From positions 1-64,000 of the forward strand of contig NZ_JBHJHQ010000010.1 in assembly GCF_042219825.1 (NCBI RefSeq): a stretch of 64,000 bases of DNA, given 5' to 3'. The stretch comes from JBHJHP01 sp042219825 (GTDB taxonomy: Bacteria > Bacteroidota > Bacteroidia > Bacteroidales > UBA5342). The number at the start of each line of letters is the position of its first letter. Position 1 is the first letter of the stretch. The notes under the pieces are model-generated. The model ran no database searches, had not been told where the DNA came from, and saw only the letters and a list, made by a program, of their open reading frames with translations. The position numbers and the translations under genes were made by a program. This document shows positions 27,780 to 36,108 of the stretch, in pieces.

Positions 27780-28304
27780 ATGGGTCGCTACAAGACATAT
27801 ATAACTACCAGGTTACTTATCAGACCTGTTCAGATTGAAGATGCAGATTTTATTCTGGCCTTACTGAATACGGAGAAATTCATTCAATACATTGGTGACA
27901 GAAATGTCAGAAGTATAGAAGATGCAGAAAAATACATCAGGGATAAAATGTCAGGCCAGTTTGAAAGACTTGGATTTGGAAACTATGCGGTAATCCGCAA
28001 AGAAGATCATAAAAGAATCGGTACGGTCGGATTGTACGATCGGGAAGGTTTGGATGCTGTGGATATCGGCTTTGCTTTTTTACCGGAATATGAAGGCCAG
28101 GGCTATGCCCTTGAAGCGGCAGAGAAAATACTGCATGCTGCTTTTTATGACTTTAATCTGCCTTTTGTGTGTGCCATTACTACGAAAGACAATTATGCCT
28201 CACAGAAGCTCATTGAGAAACTGGGTTTGAAATATATCGGCACAACTGAAATACCTAATGATGATGAAGAACTGCTGCTGTATGAATTGAAAAAGCCAGA
28301 TTGA
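27780..28304 (+). CDS. GNAT-family acetyltransferase (RimJ/RimL type)
   Basis: 174 residues. ITTRLLIRPVQIEDADFIL is the usual N-terminus of RimJ/RimL-like enzymes. The acetyl-CoA-binding motif A is DIGFAFLPEYEGQGYALEAA, and the C-terminal YASQKLIEKLGLKYIGT fits the family. It would transfer acetyl from acetyl-CoA to an amine, perhaps a protein N-terminus or a small molecule; the substrate is unknown. It is 30 bp downstream of the lipoprotein gene and convergent with tadA, 12 bp away. Confidence 0.88.
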   Translation: MGRYKTYITTRLLIRPVQIEDADFILALLNTEKFIQYIGDRNVRSIEDAEKYIRDKMSGQFERLGFGNYAVIRKEDHKRIGTVGLYDREGLDAVDIGFAFLPEYEGQGYALEAAEKILHAAFYDFNLPFVCAITTKDNYASQKLIEKLGLKYIGTTEIPNDDEELLLYELKKPD

Positions 28305-28316
28305 TTGGTGATATAC

Positions 28317-28760
28317 CTACCGTTTCCCTTTAAAAAAATCTATCAGTAAATCGGCACATTCATTTTCAAGTACGCCGCCTTTTAGTTCGGTTTTGGGATG
28401 AAGCAGTTGGTTCCCGATTTTTGTAAAACCACGTTTTTCGTCGTAAGCGCCAAAGACCACTCTTGAAATCTGTGCCCAGGAAAGGGCTCCGGCACACATT
28501 ACACATGGCTCAAGTGTCACATAAAGCGTACAATCAGTCAGGTATTTACCGCCCAGAAAATTTGCAGCGGCGGTAATTGCTTCCATTTCAGCGTGAGCCG
28601 TAACATCGTTCAGCGTTTCGGTATGATTGAATCCACGAGCTATAATCCGGTTATTCATCACGATAACCGCACCAACCGGTACCTCTTCTGCATCCAAAGC
28701 CCGTTTGGCTTCGGCCAGCGCTTTCTGCATAAAATATTCATCGGAGAAAAGTTCAGCCAT
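28317..28760 (-). CDS. tadA: tRNA-specific adenosine-34 deaminase
   Basis: 147 residues. It converts A34 to inosine in tRNA-Arg(ACG). The zinc-site motifs HAEMEA and PCVMCAGA are present, with the TadA-typical VPVGAVIV start of the core and FGAYDEKRG after the cysteines. It shares the deaminase fold with guaD 3 kb away, but the motif context separates the two. It begins 4 bp after the stop of a small basic protein gene, so they are probably co-transcribed. Confidence 0.95.
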   Translation of the reverse strand: MAELFSDEYFMQKALAEAKRALDAEEVPVGAVIVMNNRIIARGFNHTETLNDVTAHAEMEAITAAANFLGGKYLTDCTLYVTLEPCVMCAGALSWAQISRVVFGAYDEKRGFTKIGNQLLHPKTELKGGVLENECADLLIDFFKGKR

Positions 28761-28764
28761 TGGA

Positions 28765-28989
28765 TCAGCGTTTAACGATCATACGATCCATCTCATCTTC
28801 GTCAAAAAGCGTGGGATAATCCAGTTCGAACTTATAAATGAGCTTTGAAAATATGGACTCACGGATGAAGCTTGATTTATTACGCACACCATAATCAGAG
28901 CAAAAGCGGGTAAACGATTTCATCTCTTCCTCATTCAGCATGAAAGAGATTCGGTGCTTTCTTTTTAGCGTTTCGCGTTTACGGTCCAT
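28765..28989 (-). CDS. Small basic protein, possibly ribbon-helix-helix
   Basis: 74 residues. A basic start (MDRKRETLKRKHRISFMLNE) leads to a predicted strand, then helices EEEMKSFTRFCSDYG and NKSSFIRESIFSKLI. This beta-alpha-alpha order with KSSFIRE resembles ribbon-helix-helix DNA-binding proteins. The acidic C-terminal tail DEDEMDRM is unusual. Four bases separate it from tadA, which it precedes. It could be a small regulator; I do not recognise a named family. Confidence 0.6.
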   Translation of the reverse strand: MDRKRETLKRKHRISFMLNEEEMKSFTRFCSDYGVRNKSSFIRESIFSKLIYKFELDYPTLFDEDEMDRMIVKR

Positions 28990-29082
28990 ATCTGTTTCAA
29001 ACTTATTAATTTCCTATTTATACAGCTAATAAATAACCTTTTGCTTATTCACAAAATATGAACGTAACCCGTAATCTATCAC

Positions 29083-30444
29083 CTATTTAAGTCTCTCAAT
29101 TAATTCTTCTGATGAAACCAGCGTCTGCTCACCGGTTTCCATATTCTTCAGTGTGAATTTTCCGGCTTCCATTTCAGATTCTCCGGCAAGAACAACAAAA
29201 GGAATAGCTTTACGATTGGCATAAGTCATTTGCTTCTTCATCTTTGTATCATCGGGATAAAGCTCGCAGTTAACACCTGCAGCCCTCAGTTTCCGAAGAC
29301 CGTTCAGACAATATGCAGCCTCTTTCTGACCAAAATTTATGAATAAAACTTTTGTGGATGCCGAACTTTCTTTCGGATATGCATCAAGCTGATTCAGCAC
29401 ATCATAAATACGATCTGCTCCGAATGAAATCCCTACACCGGAGACACCCGGCAAACCAAAAATGCCGGTGAGGTTATCATAGCGGCCTCCACCACATATT
29501 GAACCGATTTCCACATCGTTGGCTTTTACCTCAAAAATAGCACCGGTATAATAATTCAAACCACGGGCAAGCGTCAGATCCAGTTCAACCGGAAGCGTTA
29601 GCTTCAATCCGCTGATCCATGAGAATATCTCTTCCACCTCATCCACACCTTTCATAGCAGTTTCAGATCCCGACAAAACATTTCGCAACGTATTTATTTT
29701 TTCATTGGCTGAACCGGACAACAGGATGATAGGCTGTAGCTTTTCAATGGCCATATCCGAAACACCTTTCGACTGCAATTCCCTGTTGACATTCTCCAAC
29801 CCTATTTTGTCCAGTTTATCAATCGCAACGGTTATATCCACAATTTTATCCGCTTCACCAATCACTTCAGCAATACCAGACAATATTTTGCGGTTGTTCA
29901 GTTTTACCGTCACATTCACATCAAGTGCACCAAACACGTCACTGATAATCTGGATCAGCTCCACCTCGTTCAGCAACGATTCGGATCCAACTACATCCAC
30001 ATCACATTGGTAAAATTCACGGTAGCGTCCTTTTTGTGGTCTGTCAGCACGCCACACAGGCTGAATCTGGTACCGCTTAAACGGAAATGATATCTCACTC
30101 TGGTGCTGTACCACAAAACGGGCAAAGGGAACCGTTAAATCATAACGCAGACCTTTTTCTGTAATTTGATTTGCTAAGCTTAACGAATCATTTTCATTTA
30201 AGTTCTCTGAAGCTACTTTTGATAAAAAATCCCCGGAATTAAGAATGCGGAACAACAGTTTGTCTCCTTCCTCCCCGTATTTTCCAAGTAAGGTGGACAG
30301 GTTCTCCATAGCCGGTGTTTCGATGGGCAAATACCCATACCGTTGAAAAATTGAACGTATTGTATCAAAAATATAGTTCCTGCGAACCATTTCTTCGGGG
30401 ATAAAATCTCGTGTACCTTTAGGAATGGAAGGTTTTTGTGCCAT
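29083..30444 (-). CDS. hisS: Histidyl-tRNA synthetase
   Basis: 453 residues, a class II aminoacyl-tRNA synthetase. Visible are motif 1 near TPAMENLSTLLGKYGEEG, motif 2 (VWRADRPQKGRYREFYQCDVD), the histidine-specific block LARGLNYYTGAIFEV, motif 3 (GISFGADRIYDVL) and the C-terminal anticodon-binding alpha/beta domain (about 360-453). It charges tRNA-His in the cytosol. Seven bases separate it from the upstream TauE-like gene, suggesting co-transcription. Confidence 0.97.
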   Translation of the reverse strand: MAQKPSIPKGTRDFIPEEMVRRNYIFDTIRSIFQRYGYLPIETPAMENLSTLLGKYGEEGDKLLFRILNSGDFLSKVASENLNENDSLSLANQITEKGLRYDLTVPFARFVVQHQSEISFPFKRYQIQPVWRADRPQKGRYREFYQCDVDVVGSESLLNEVELIQIISDVFGALDVNVTVKLNNRKILSGIAEVIGEADKIVDITVAIDKLDKIGLENVNRELQSKGVSDMAIEKLQPIILLSGSANEKINTLRNVLSGSETAMKGVDEVEEIFSWISGLKLTLPVELDLTLARGLNYYTGAIFEVKANDVEIGSICGGGRYDNLTGIFGLPGVSGVGISFGADRIYDVLNQLDAYPKESSASTKVLFINFGQKEAAYCLNGLRKLRAAGVNCELYPDDTKMKKQMTYANRKAIPFVVLAGESEMEAGKFTLKNMETGEQTLVSSEELIERLK

Positions 30445-30451
30445 TTATTGT

Positions 30452-30820
30452 TTATTTACTGAATATCATCTTGAGTGCTGCAAGCAGCATAAAAATTCCG
30501 AATAGTTTCCTTAACACTCTATCGGGTATATTTACAGAAATCAACGACCCCAAATAAGCTCCCACGACAAAAATAAGGCTGAGGATGATTGCGTTTCTCC
30601 AGTTGACATAGCCCATTCTGGAATATTTTAGCGCGGCAAGGATTCCTATTGGCGGAATCATTATTGCCAGACTGGTCCCCTGTGCTTCATGCTGTGAATA
30701 TCCCAGAATGAAAACCAATGCAGGTACAATTAATACGCCACCACCAACTCCTAAGGTTCCGCTTAAGATGCCTGCGAGCAAACCGATGGCGAGTAATATT
30801 AATAGTTCTGACATCCTCAT
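30452..30820 (-). CDS. Half-length TauE/SafE family membrane protein
   Basis: 122 residues, about half the usual 240-260 of TauE/SafE transporters. It has one family repeat: ILLAIGLLAGILSGTLGVGGG, LVIPAL-like VLIVPALVFILGYSQHEAQG, then NAIILSLIFVVGAYLGSLIS and LRKLFGIFMLLAALKMIF. The family exports sulfite, sulfonates or other organic anions. A single repeat would have to dimerise to build a full transporter. Both ends look intact, with no frameshifted second half, so it is a genuine half-size form. It lies 7 bp before hisS. Confidence 0.82.
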   Translation of the reverse strand: MRMSELLILLAIGLLAGILSGTLGVGGGVLIVPALVFILGYSQHEAQGTSLAIMIPPIGILAALKYSRMGYVNWRNAIILSLIFVVGAYLGSLISVNIPDRVLRKLFGIFMLLAALKMIFSK

Positions 30821-31039
30821 ACAGAATTTTGTGCAAAAATAGTCAAGATTATTTATAAATCAGAATCAAACATATTTCCTTAAGCTAAATTAAGTGAACA
30901 TGTCAATCATAAACATATTTCTTTATTCTAACCTACTGAGTTTTCAGGCAAATCTATATTAAACCATGCTCAATTAAAGAATTTAGGGCTCAGACGTTAA
31001 AAAATCTTTAATTCACTGCGAAATTTACATATTTTCAGC

Positions 31040-31047
31040 TAATTTTG
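31040..31047 (+). promoter_or_regulatory. -7 box before the DUF1573 gene
   Basis: TAATTTTG fits TANNTTTG, 27 bp before the ATG at 31075. No TTTG is found at the expected upstream distance. Confidence 0.35.
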
Positions 31048-31074
31048 ATTTCCTAATCGAAAGAATAGCAGGAT

Positions 31075-32163
31075 ATGAAAAAATTCGGACGTACTTCAAT
31101 TTTATTGACTCTCATCGTATTTACCTCATCTTTAGTTGCTCAGACACTTAGTCCTAAAATTGCGTTTTCTGAAACAGATCATGATTTAGGAAACATTAAG
31201 GAAGATGGAGGAAAGGTTGAAACCGTGTTTGAGTTTCGTAATCTGGGGCAGGAACCCTTGATGATTAAAAATGTAACGTCATCCTGTGGATGTACGACAC
31301 CAACATATTCAAAAGAACCAATTCTACCTGGCAAAAGCGGCCAGATCAGGGCAGTTTTCGACCCAATGAACAGACCAGGTAAGGTACTGAAACATGTCAC
31401 AGTATATACCAATGCAAGCGCTGAACCGGTAGTACTTACACTGACCGGAAACGTTGAAAAGAAAGAGCCGACCATATTAGATAAGTACCCTTACAGCTTC
31501 GGTGATGTTCGGTTGAACAAGTCACATGTGTCATTTCTGAAAATGAACAAAAATGAAGTAAAAGAGTCTACGGTTGATGTTATAAATACAAACCAGTCGA
31601 AACCTGTTAAGATAGAATTCGTTCGTGTACCTGAATTCATTACGGTTACAACTGAGCCACAGATACTACAACCTAATCAGAAAGGATTGATACACATAAA
31701 ATATGATGCATCAAAAGTGAGTGACTGGGGATTTGTACTGAGTGGCATGTTTATGAAACAGAATGGTCAGGTGGATTACAATCATAAGTTATCGGTAAGT
31801 GTTACCATTGAAGACGACTTTACAAAAATGACCCCTCAGGAACGCGCCCAGGCACCTGATATCGTTTTTGAGAATACCACATTTAATTTCGGCACAATAA
31901 AGCAGGGACAAAAAGTGGAATATGAATTCCCGTTTTCAAATACAGGAAAATCGAACCTCATCATAAGAAAAGTAAAAGCTTCCTGCGGTTGTACTGCTAT
32001 AAAACCAGAAAAAACAGTAATTGGCGCCGGGGAGAACTCTTCAATTAAGATTGAATTTGATTCAAGGGGAAAATCGGGCAGACAATATAAAACGGTTACA
32101 GTAATCACAAATGCACCCAATCACCCAACTGTTGTGCTTAAAATTATCGGAACTGTAAATTAG
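31075..32163 (+). CDS. Exported DUF1573 protein
   Basis: 362 residues with a signal peptide ending at SSLVAQ. Three Ig/ASH-like beta domains follow. The first (about 28-125) and third (about 260-362) are clear DUF1573 copies, each with the SSCGCTTP/ASCGCTAI cysteine motif between a FEFRN/FPFSNTG strand and a P.KSG...F block. The middle copy lacks the cysteines and is degenerate. DUF1573 proteins are common periplasmic or outer-surface proteins of Bacteroidota; their function is not settled. It is monocistronic and convergent with the OstA operon. Confidence 0.9.
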   Translation: MKKFGRTSILLTLIVFTSSLVAQTLSPKIAFSETDHDLGNIKEDGGKVETVFEFRNLGQEPLMIKNVTSSCGCTTPTYSKEPILPGKSGQIRAVFDPMNRPGKVLKHVTVYTNASAEPVVLTLTGNVEKKEPTILDKYPYSFGDVRLNKSHVSFLKMNKNEVKESTVDVINTNQSKPVKIEFVRVPEFITVTTEPQILQPNQKGLIHIKYDASKVSDWGFVLSGMFMKQNGQVDYNHKLSVSVTIEDDFTKMTPQERAQAPDIVFENTTFNFGTIKQGQKVEYEFPFSNTGKSNLIIRKVKASCGCTAIKPEKTVIGAGENSSIKIEFDSRGKSGRQYKTVTVITNAPNHPTVVLKIIGTVN

Positions 32164-32344
32164 AATAGTAAAGATAAAAATCTACGTGACCGTTTTTCAC
32201 ACTATGTGGGAGAAGCGATAGCTATCTTCACTTAAGACCTAGAATTCCCATTTGTAATAAAGAAACCTCAAATTACCTAAAAACACAAAGAAATTGAAAA
32301 GAGGCGTACATGTCATATTGTGACAAATAAAAATTAAATGGGAT

Positions 32345-33892
32345 TTAAAGTTTTTTCTCTACGGTAGGAACAAGAAGCGGATCCGGTTTAAAAATTTCCC
32401 AAGGCGTAAACGGTCGTTCATTTATGCGCCATTTAAAATTCTCCAACGTAAGTTGTCCAGGTGTTACCTTGGTTGGGTCCAGTATTTGCCCTATGGGTTT
32501 TGGAGACATAATCACCTTTTCAATCTTATTCCCCTTCATATAAATGGTCAGATACGGACTTTCGGCTTTATTGATACCCACAATATATGGCCCGTCAATC
32601 AGATAATAAAGACTTTCTGTATTACCGTCCACATATATTTTACGTAACATATTCCTCTCAATATACCCGCTTATTTTTTTCCCTTTTATCTGGTTGAACC
32701 GGATGGAATCCACACGCGAAATTAAAAAGGCGTCGCCAACCATATCTATCTGCTCTACATGGTTATTTTTACTGATCACATGTATTTCATTACCTGTCAT
32801 CTGGTTATTAAGCGACCACATAATCGGGTTTTTATACATATTTATCACAGAATCATACGTAGAATAAACAATAGAATCGCACTTACCCTGGATATCAAAC
32901 CTGAAGAATTTCACGTTGTGATAGGCTTTCATCAACCTGAAATCATTGGTGTCTGGCTCAAACGATAAAGTATCAGCATGTAGAAACAATGAATCAAATC
33001 CGGAATACTGAATAAACAAAGCAGAATCAGTTACAAAGGCATAATCCGTTGCTTCAGTAAATTTTCCACGTTTTCCTTTTATCTTAATTTGTTGTAATGT
33101 GTCAGTAATAACTACCCATTTAAAAGCTTCGCCCTTTTTATCTGTTCCGTCATAAACCAGATGTTCCCCTTCGATTATTTGTGCACCTTTTTGTATAAAC
33201 GAGTTGTGCTTCAATTCTGAATAATTATTTCTGGGATCATGCCATCCATCCTCAGAGTACAGATGTACGCTGTCTGTGTATATATTGGTTGGCCCCAAAA
33301 TCGAAATAATTTCTGTATTGGTATCGTACAACAGTGTATCGGTAAAGATATCCGAACCTGAAGTTTTTACTTTTACGTCATTTTTAAAATTTACGATCCC
33401 TGTATTAACAAAGTAATATCCTTTAATACTGTTCAATACAAAAGACGTATCGGTAACAGTTCCTCCATCAAAATAAAATCCGATATCGGTATTCAGGTCA
33501 TAGTCCAGTTTTTCCGTTTCTATGGTAAGCTGACTGTTTTTATTTATCAATTTTACGTTCCTTCTTAGTCTGGCCAATTTGGTATTGCCATCATACAACA
33601 GTTCATCGCCATAAATATTAATGCTATCTGCCTTAATTATGTGTACATTCCCGTACGCATTGAACGCATTTTTTTCAGTAAACTGCCGGGCACTGTCACA
33701 ATACATGGTGGCATCACCATCTTCAAATGATACATTTCCAATCAGGTCTCTAACACCGGGGTTATTGATTTTATCTTCTACCCACCGATCACAATATTTC
33801 AGTGTTACCATCTTGCCTTTACCATTTTTCTGGGCAAAAGAGACGGATATTACAAACAGAAACAATGTAACAATCAGATATCTGAGACTCAT
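32345..33892 (-). CDS. OstA/LptA-like LPS transport protein
   Basis: 515 residues with a signal peptide (LFLFVISVSFAQ). The body is made of repeated short beta-strand units of the OstA/LptA beta-jelly-roll type (GNVSFEDGDATMYCDSARQF, AYGNVHIIKADSINIYGDEL, LRRNVKLINKNSQLTIETEK). The family bridges lipopolysaccharide across the periplasm. The length is greater than LptA and matches the Bacteroidota OstA-like family. It lies 13 bp downstream of a SurA-like gene, in an operon of periplasmic chaperones, which fits a role in outer-membrane assembly. Confidence 0.85.
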   Translation of the reverse strand: MSLRYLIVTLFLFVISVSFAQKNGKGKMVTLKYCDRWVEDKINNPGVRDLIGNVSFEDGDATMYCDSARQFTEKNAFNAYGNVHIIKADSINIYGDELLYDGNTKLARLRRNVKLINKNSQLTIETEKLDYDLNTDIGFYFDGGTVTDTSFVLNSIKGYYFVNTGIVNFKNDVKVKTSGSDIFTDTLLYDTNTEIISILGPTNIYTDSVHLYSEDGWHDPRNNYSELKHNSFIQKGAQIIEGEHLVYDGTDKKGEAFKWVVITDTLQQIKIKGKRGKFTEATDYAFVTDSALFIQYSGFDSLFLHADTLSFEPDTNDFRLMKAYHNVKFFRFDIQGKCDSIVYSTYDSVINMYKNPIMWSLNNQMTGNEIHVISKNNHVEQIDMVGDAFLISRVDSIRFNQIKGKKISGYIERNMLRKIYVDGNTESLYYLIDGPYIVGINKAESPYLTIYMKGNKIEKVIMSPKPIGQILDPTKVTPGQLTLENFKWRINERPFTPWEIFKPDPLLVPTVEKKL

Positions 33893-33905
33893 TTGCAGGT
33901 TGGTA

Positions 33906-35252
33906 TTATTTTACCCATCCAGGGTATTCGAATTCACAGTTCCTCCATTTTTCATCAATGGAGATATACGTATCCAGCTGTTGTTCCTGTACCCACTCTT
34001 TCAGCTTTTCTTCTTTCTTCTTAGCCAGAACCTCTTCTTTTAAAACCTGATAATCATCTTTTAAGTTTGCCTTATGTGCGTCAATTCTGGATTTAAGTCT
34101 GATGATCAGGTAAACCTCCTGTTCCTTGTCATTCATCATTTTAAAAGGTTGTGAAATGCTGTCTACCTGAAGCGTCTGTACCATTTTAGCTATTTCCTGT
34201 GGAAGTTGGGTTATTTCAAATTTTGATGCACCTGTCGCTGGATTCGCCATCAGTCCACCGTTACTTCTTGTAGCATCATCTTCTGAATAATACAACGCAG
34301 CTTTTTCAAAATTAAATTTCCCTTCATGAATAAAATCTGCGATACTATCCAGACGCAGAATTGAATTTTTCCTTGCTTCATCCGAAATCTGTGGTTTAAG
34401 CAATATATGTCTCACATTAACGCGGTTTCCCGTACGTTCTATCAACTGCATAATATGAAATCCATACTCTGTCTCGACCACTTTAGATACTTTATTCGGA
34501 TCACGAAGATTAAATGCCACATTGGCAAACTCAGGAACAAGCTCGCCTCTGCCACGTAAGCCAAGTTCACCACCTCTTCTTGCGCTTAATTTATCCTGCG
34601 AATATAAGATTGCCAGTGTACTGAAGTCAAAACCGTTGTTTACACGATCACGGAACTCCCTTAACTGAGCCTTAACTCTTTCTATTTCTTCCTTTTCAAT
34701 TTTTGGCTTTACCTCTATTTTCTCTACTTCATACTGAGCCGGAATAACCGGGATGCTGTCTGACGGAAGGCTGTTGTAAAATTTACGAATTTCGGAAGGT
34801 GTTGTTGTTATGTTCTCTGTGAGCTTGTTCTGCATCTGACGCGTAAGATCCTCTTCACGCATTACATCACGAAGATCTTCCTTAATCTGTATCGTAGATT
34901 TATCAAAATATTCCTCCAGTTTTTCCTTTGAACCGATTTGTGAAATATAGTAATTTACCTGAGCATCAGCCCGCTCTATAATTGCCGATTCACTGACCTC
35001 CAGACTGTCCAGTTTGGCCTGATTTAGTAACAATTTCTGAATCATCCTGTCCTCAAGCAATTTACATTTCAGATCTCCGGAATAAGATACACCCTGCGCC
35101 TGCAGTCGTTTAAACTGTTCCTCAATATCGGATTTTAATATCGGGTCAGCACCAACAACAGCAATAACTTCATCAATTACATTGTCCTGTGCCTGAAGTG
35201 TCATCAAGCCAAAGAGCAGTCCAAGGGTAATAAAGAGTTTATTTATCTTCAT
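33906..35252 (-). CDS. SurA-like periplasmic chaperone / peptidyl-prolyl isomerase
   Basis: 448 residues with a signal peptide ending LMTLQAQ. The SurA N-terminal domain starts at DEVIAVVGADPILKSDIEEQ, the hallmark of this family. Two parvulin-like domains follow: one with GFDFSTLAILYSQDKLSARRGGELG and YGFHIMQLIERTG, and a second, more degenerate one with NVRHILLKPQISDEARK. It escorts unfolded outer-membrane proteins to the BAM complex. Its start overlaps the end of the upstream lipoprotein gene by 14 nt, indicating translational coupling. Confidence 0.92.
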   Translation of the reverse strand: MKINKLFITLGLLFGLMTLQAQDNVIDEVIAVVGADPILKSDIEEQFKRLQAQGVSYSGDLKCKLLEDRMIQKLLLNQAKLDSLEVSESAIIERADAQVNYYISQIGSKEKLEEYFDKSTIQIKEDLRDVMREEDLTRQMQNKLTENITTTPSEIRKFYNSLPSDSIPVIPAQYEVEKIEVKPKIEKEEIERVKAQLREFRDRVNNGFDFSTLAILYSQDKLSARRGGELGLRGRGELVPEFANVAFNLRDPNKVSKVVETEYGFHIMQLIERTGNRVNVRHILLKPQISDEARKNSILRLDSIADFIHEGKFNFEKAALYYSEDDATRSNGGLMANPATGASKFEITQLPQEIAKMVQTLQVDSISQPFKMMNDKEQEVYLIIRLKSRIDAHKANLKDDYQVLKEEVLAKKKEEKLKEWVQEQQLDTYISIDEKWRNCEFEYPGWVK

Positions 35253-36108
35253 AATATATTACTTTCTTATTTTCAATTGCATCATTTAAAATATCTCTTT
35301 TGAATGTGGCAATATATTCCAGTCGTTTTTTATGTTGCAGAATCTTAATAATTTGTGGTTGTACATAGATGAGTGGTGCTGTTTCTCCTGCATCCTTTTC
35401 ATCAAACACCACGAGATAGTACCTCGATAACGAATCTGACTGCTCAATAGTTACACCTTTTATGAGCGCACTATTATTCAGCGCATCAGGCAGATACTTT
35501 TCAAGTACCGATGCCGGCAACCATTTTTCGGAAAAGTCTTCATATTTGGAGGCATTCTGAAAACAATAATCTTCAAGCTCCAGCAAGTCATCTTCCGTCC
35601 TGTCTTTCATCCAGGATTTTAAATCATCAATACGCGGAGCATCCAACGGAATTTGCAAAAAAATGCCGTTAATGATCTCTTCATTCAGCTTAAAATTCTC
35701 AGGGTTGCGGTTATAGAACTCAGCTATTTCAGTTTCACTGATTTCAGTGGAGGCTTTCTGATCTACGAGGAGTTCCATATACTTACTAACAATAAGAGAA
35801 TTTCTGTAATCCTCCACCATCTTCTCAATGGAAGGATTAGTGCCAACATTAAGTTTTGCCTTTTGAAGAATCAGCTCTTTGTTAACCCACTCCTGAATAT
35901 ATCTGTCCACAATATCGGCACTGTCTGTCGCTTTTGTATTTTGGGGAACCAATGTTTCTATATCCGATTTTCTGAGTACTTTATCATACACTTTCACAAT
36001 AACATCACCAGATGCTTCGGGTTCGTTATTGCAGGAATAAAATGCTGTAGCAATAATTAACAAAACAAACCATTTCCCAATATCATTTAAAATGGTTTTA
36101 TTTATCAC
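35239..36108 (-). CDS. PpiC/SurA-like lipoprotein lacking a clear parvulin domain
   Basis: 289 residues. The lipobox is IATAFYSC. The chaperone-like N-terminal region (VIVKVYDKVLRKSDIETLVP, IQEWVNKELILQKAKL, EIAEFYNRNPENFKL) resembles the non-catalytic helices of SurA/PrsA proteins, but no intact parvulin active site is visible. The start is GTG: its reading frame begins 11 nt inside the upstream gene and has no earlier ATG. It is likely a membrane-tethered chaperone that works with the two SurA-like proteins encoded on either side. Confidence 0.8.
   Translation of the reverse strand: MINKTILNDIGKWFVLLIIATAFYSCNNEPEASGDVIVKVYDKVLRKSDIETLVPQNTKATDSADIVDRYIQEWVNKELILQKAKLNVGTNPSIEKMVEDYRNSLIVSKYMELLVDQKASTEISETEIAEFYNRNPENFKLNEEIINGIFLQIPLDAPRIDDLKSWMKDRTEDDLLELEDYCFQNASKYEDFSEKWLPASVLEKYLPDALNNSALIKGVTIEQSDSLSRYYLVVFDEKDAGETAPLIYVQPQIIKILQHKKRLEYIATFKRDILNDAIENKKVIYYEDK

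Noticed and set aside
25319..28760. guaD and tadA as duplicated copies of one deaminase
   Set aside because: Only the shared fold motifs agree; their flanking motifs place them in different, old subfamilies.
32205..32235. GATAGCTATC palindrome between the DUF1573 and OstA genes as a bidirectional terminator
   Set aside because: The stem beyond the ten central bases is poor and neither side has a T-run.
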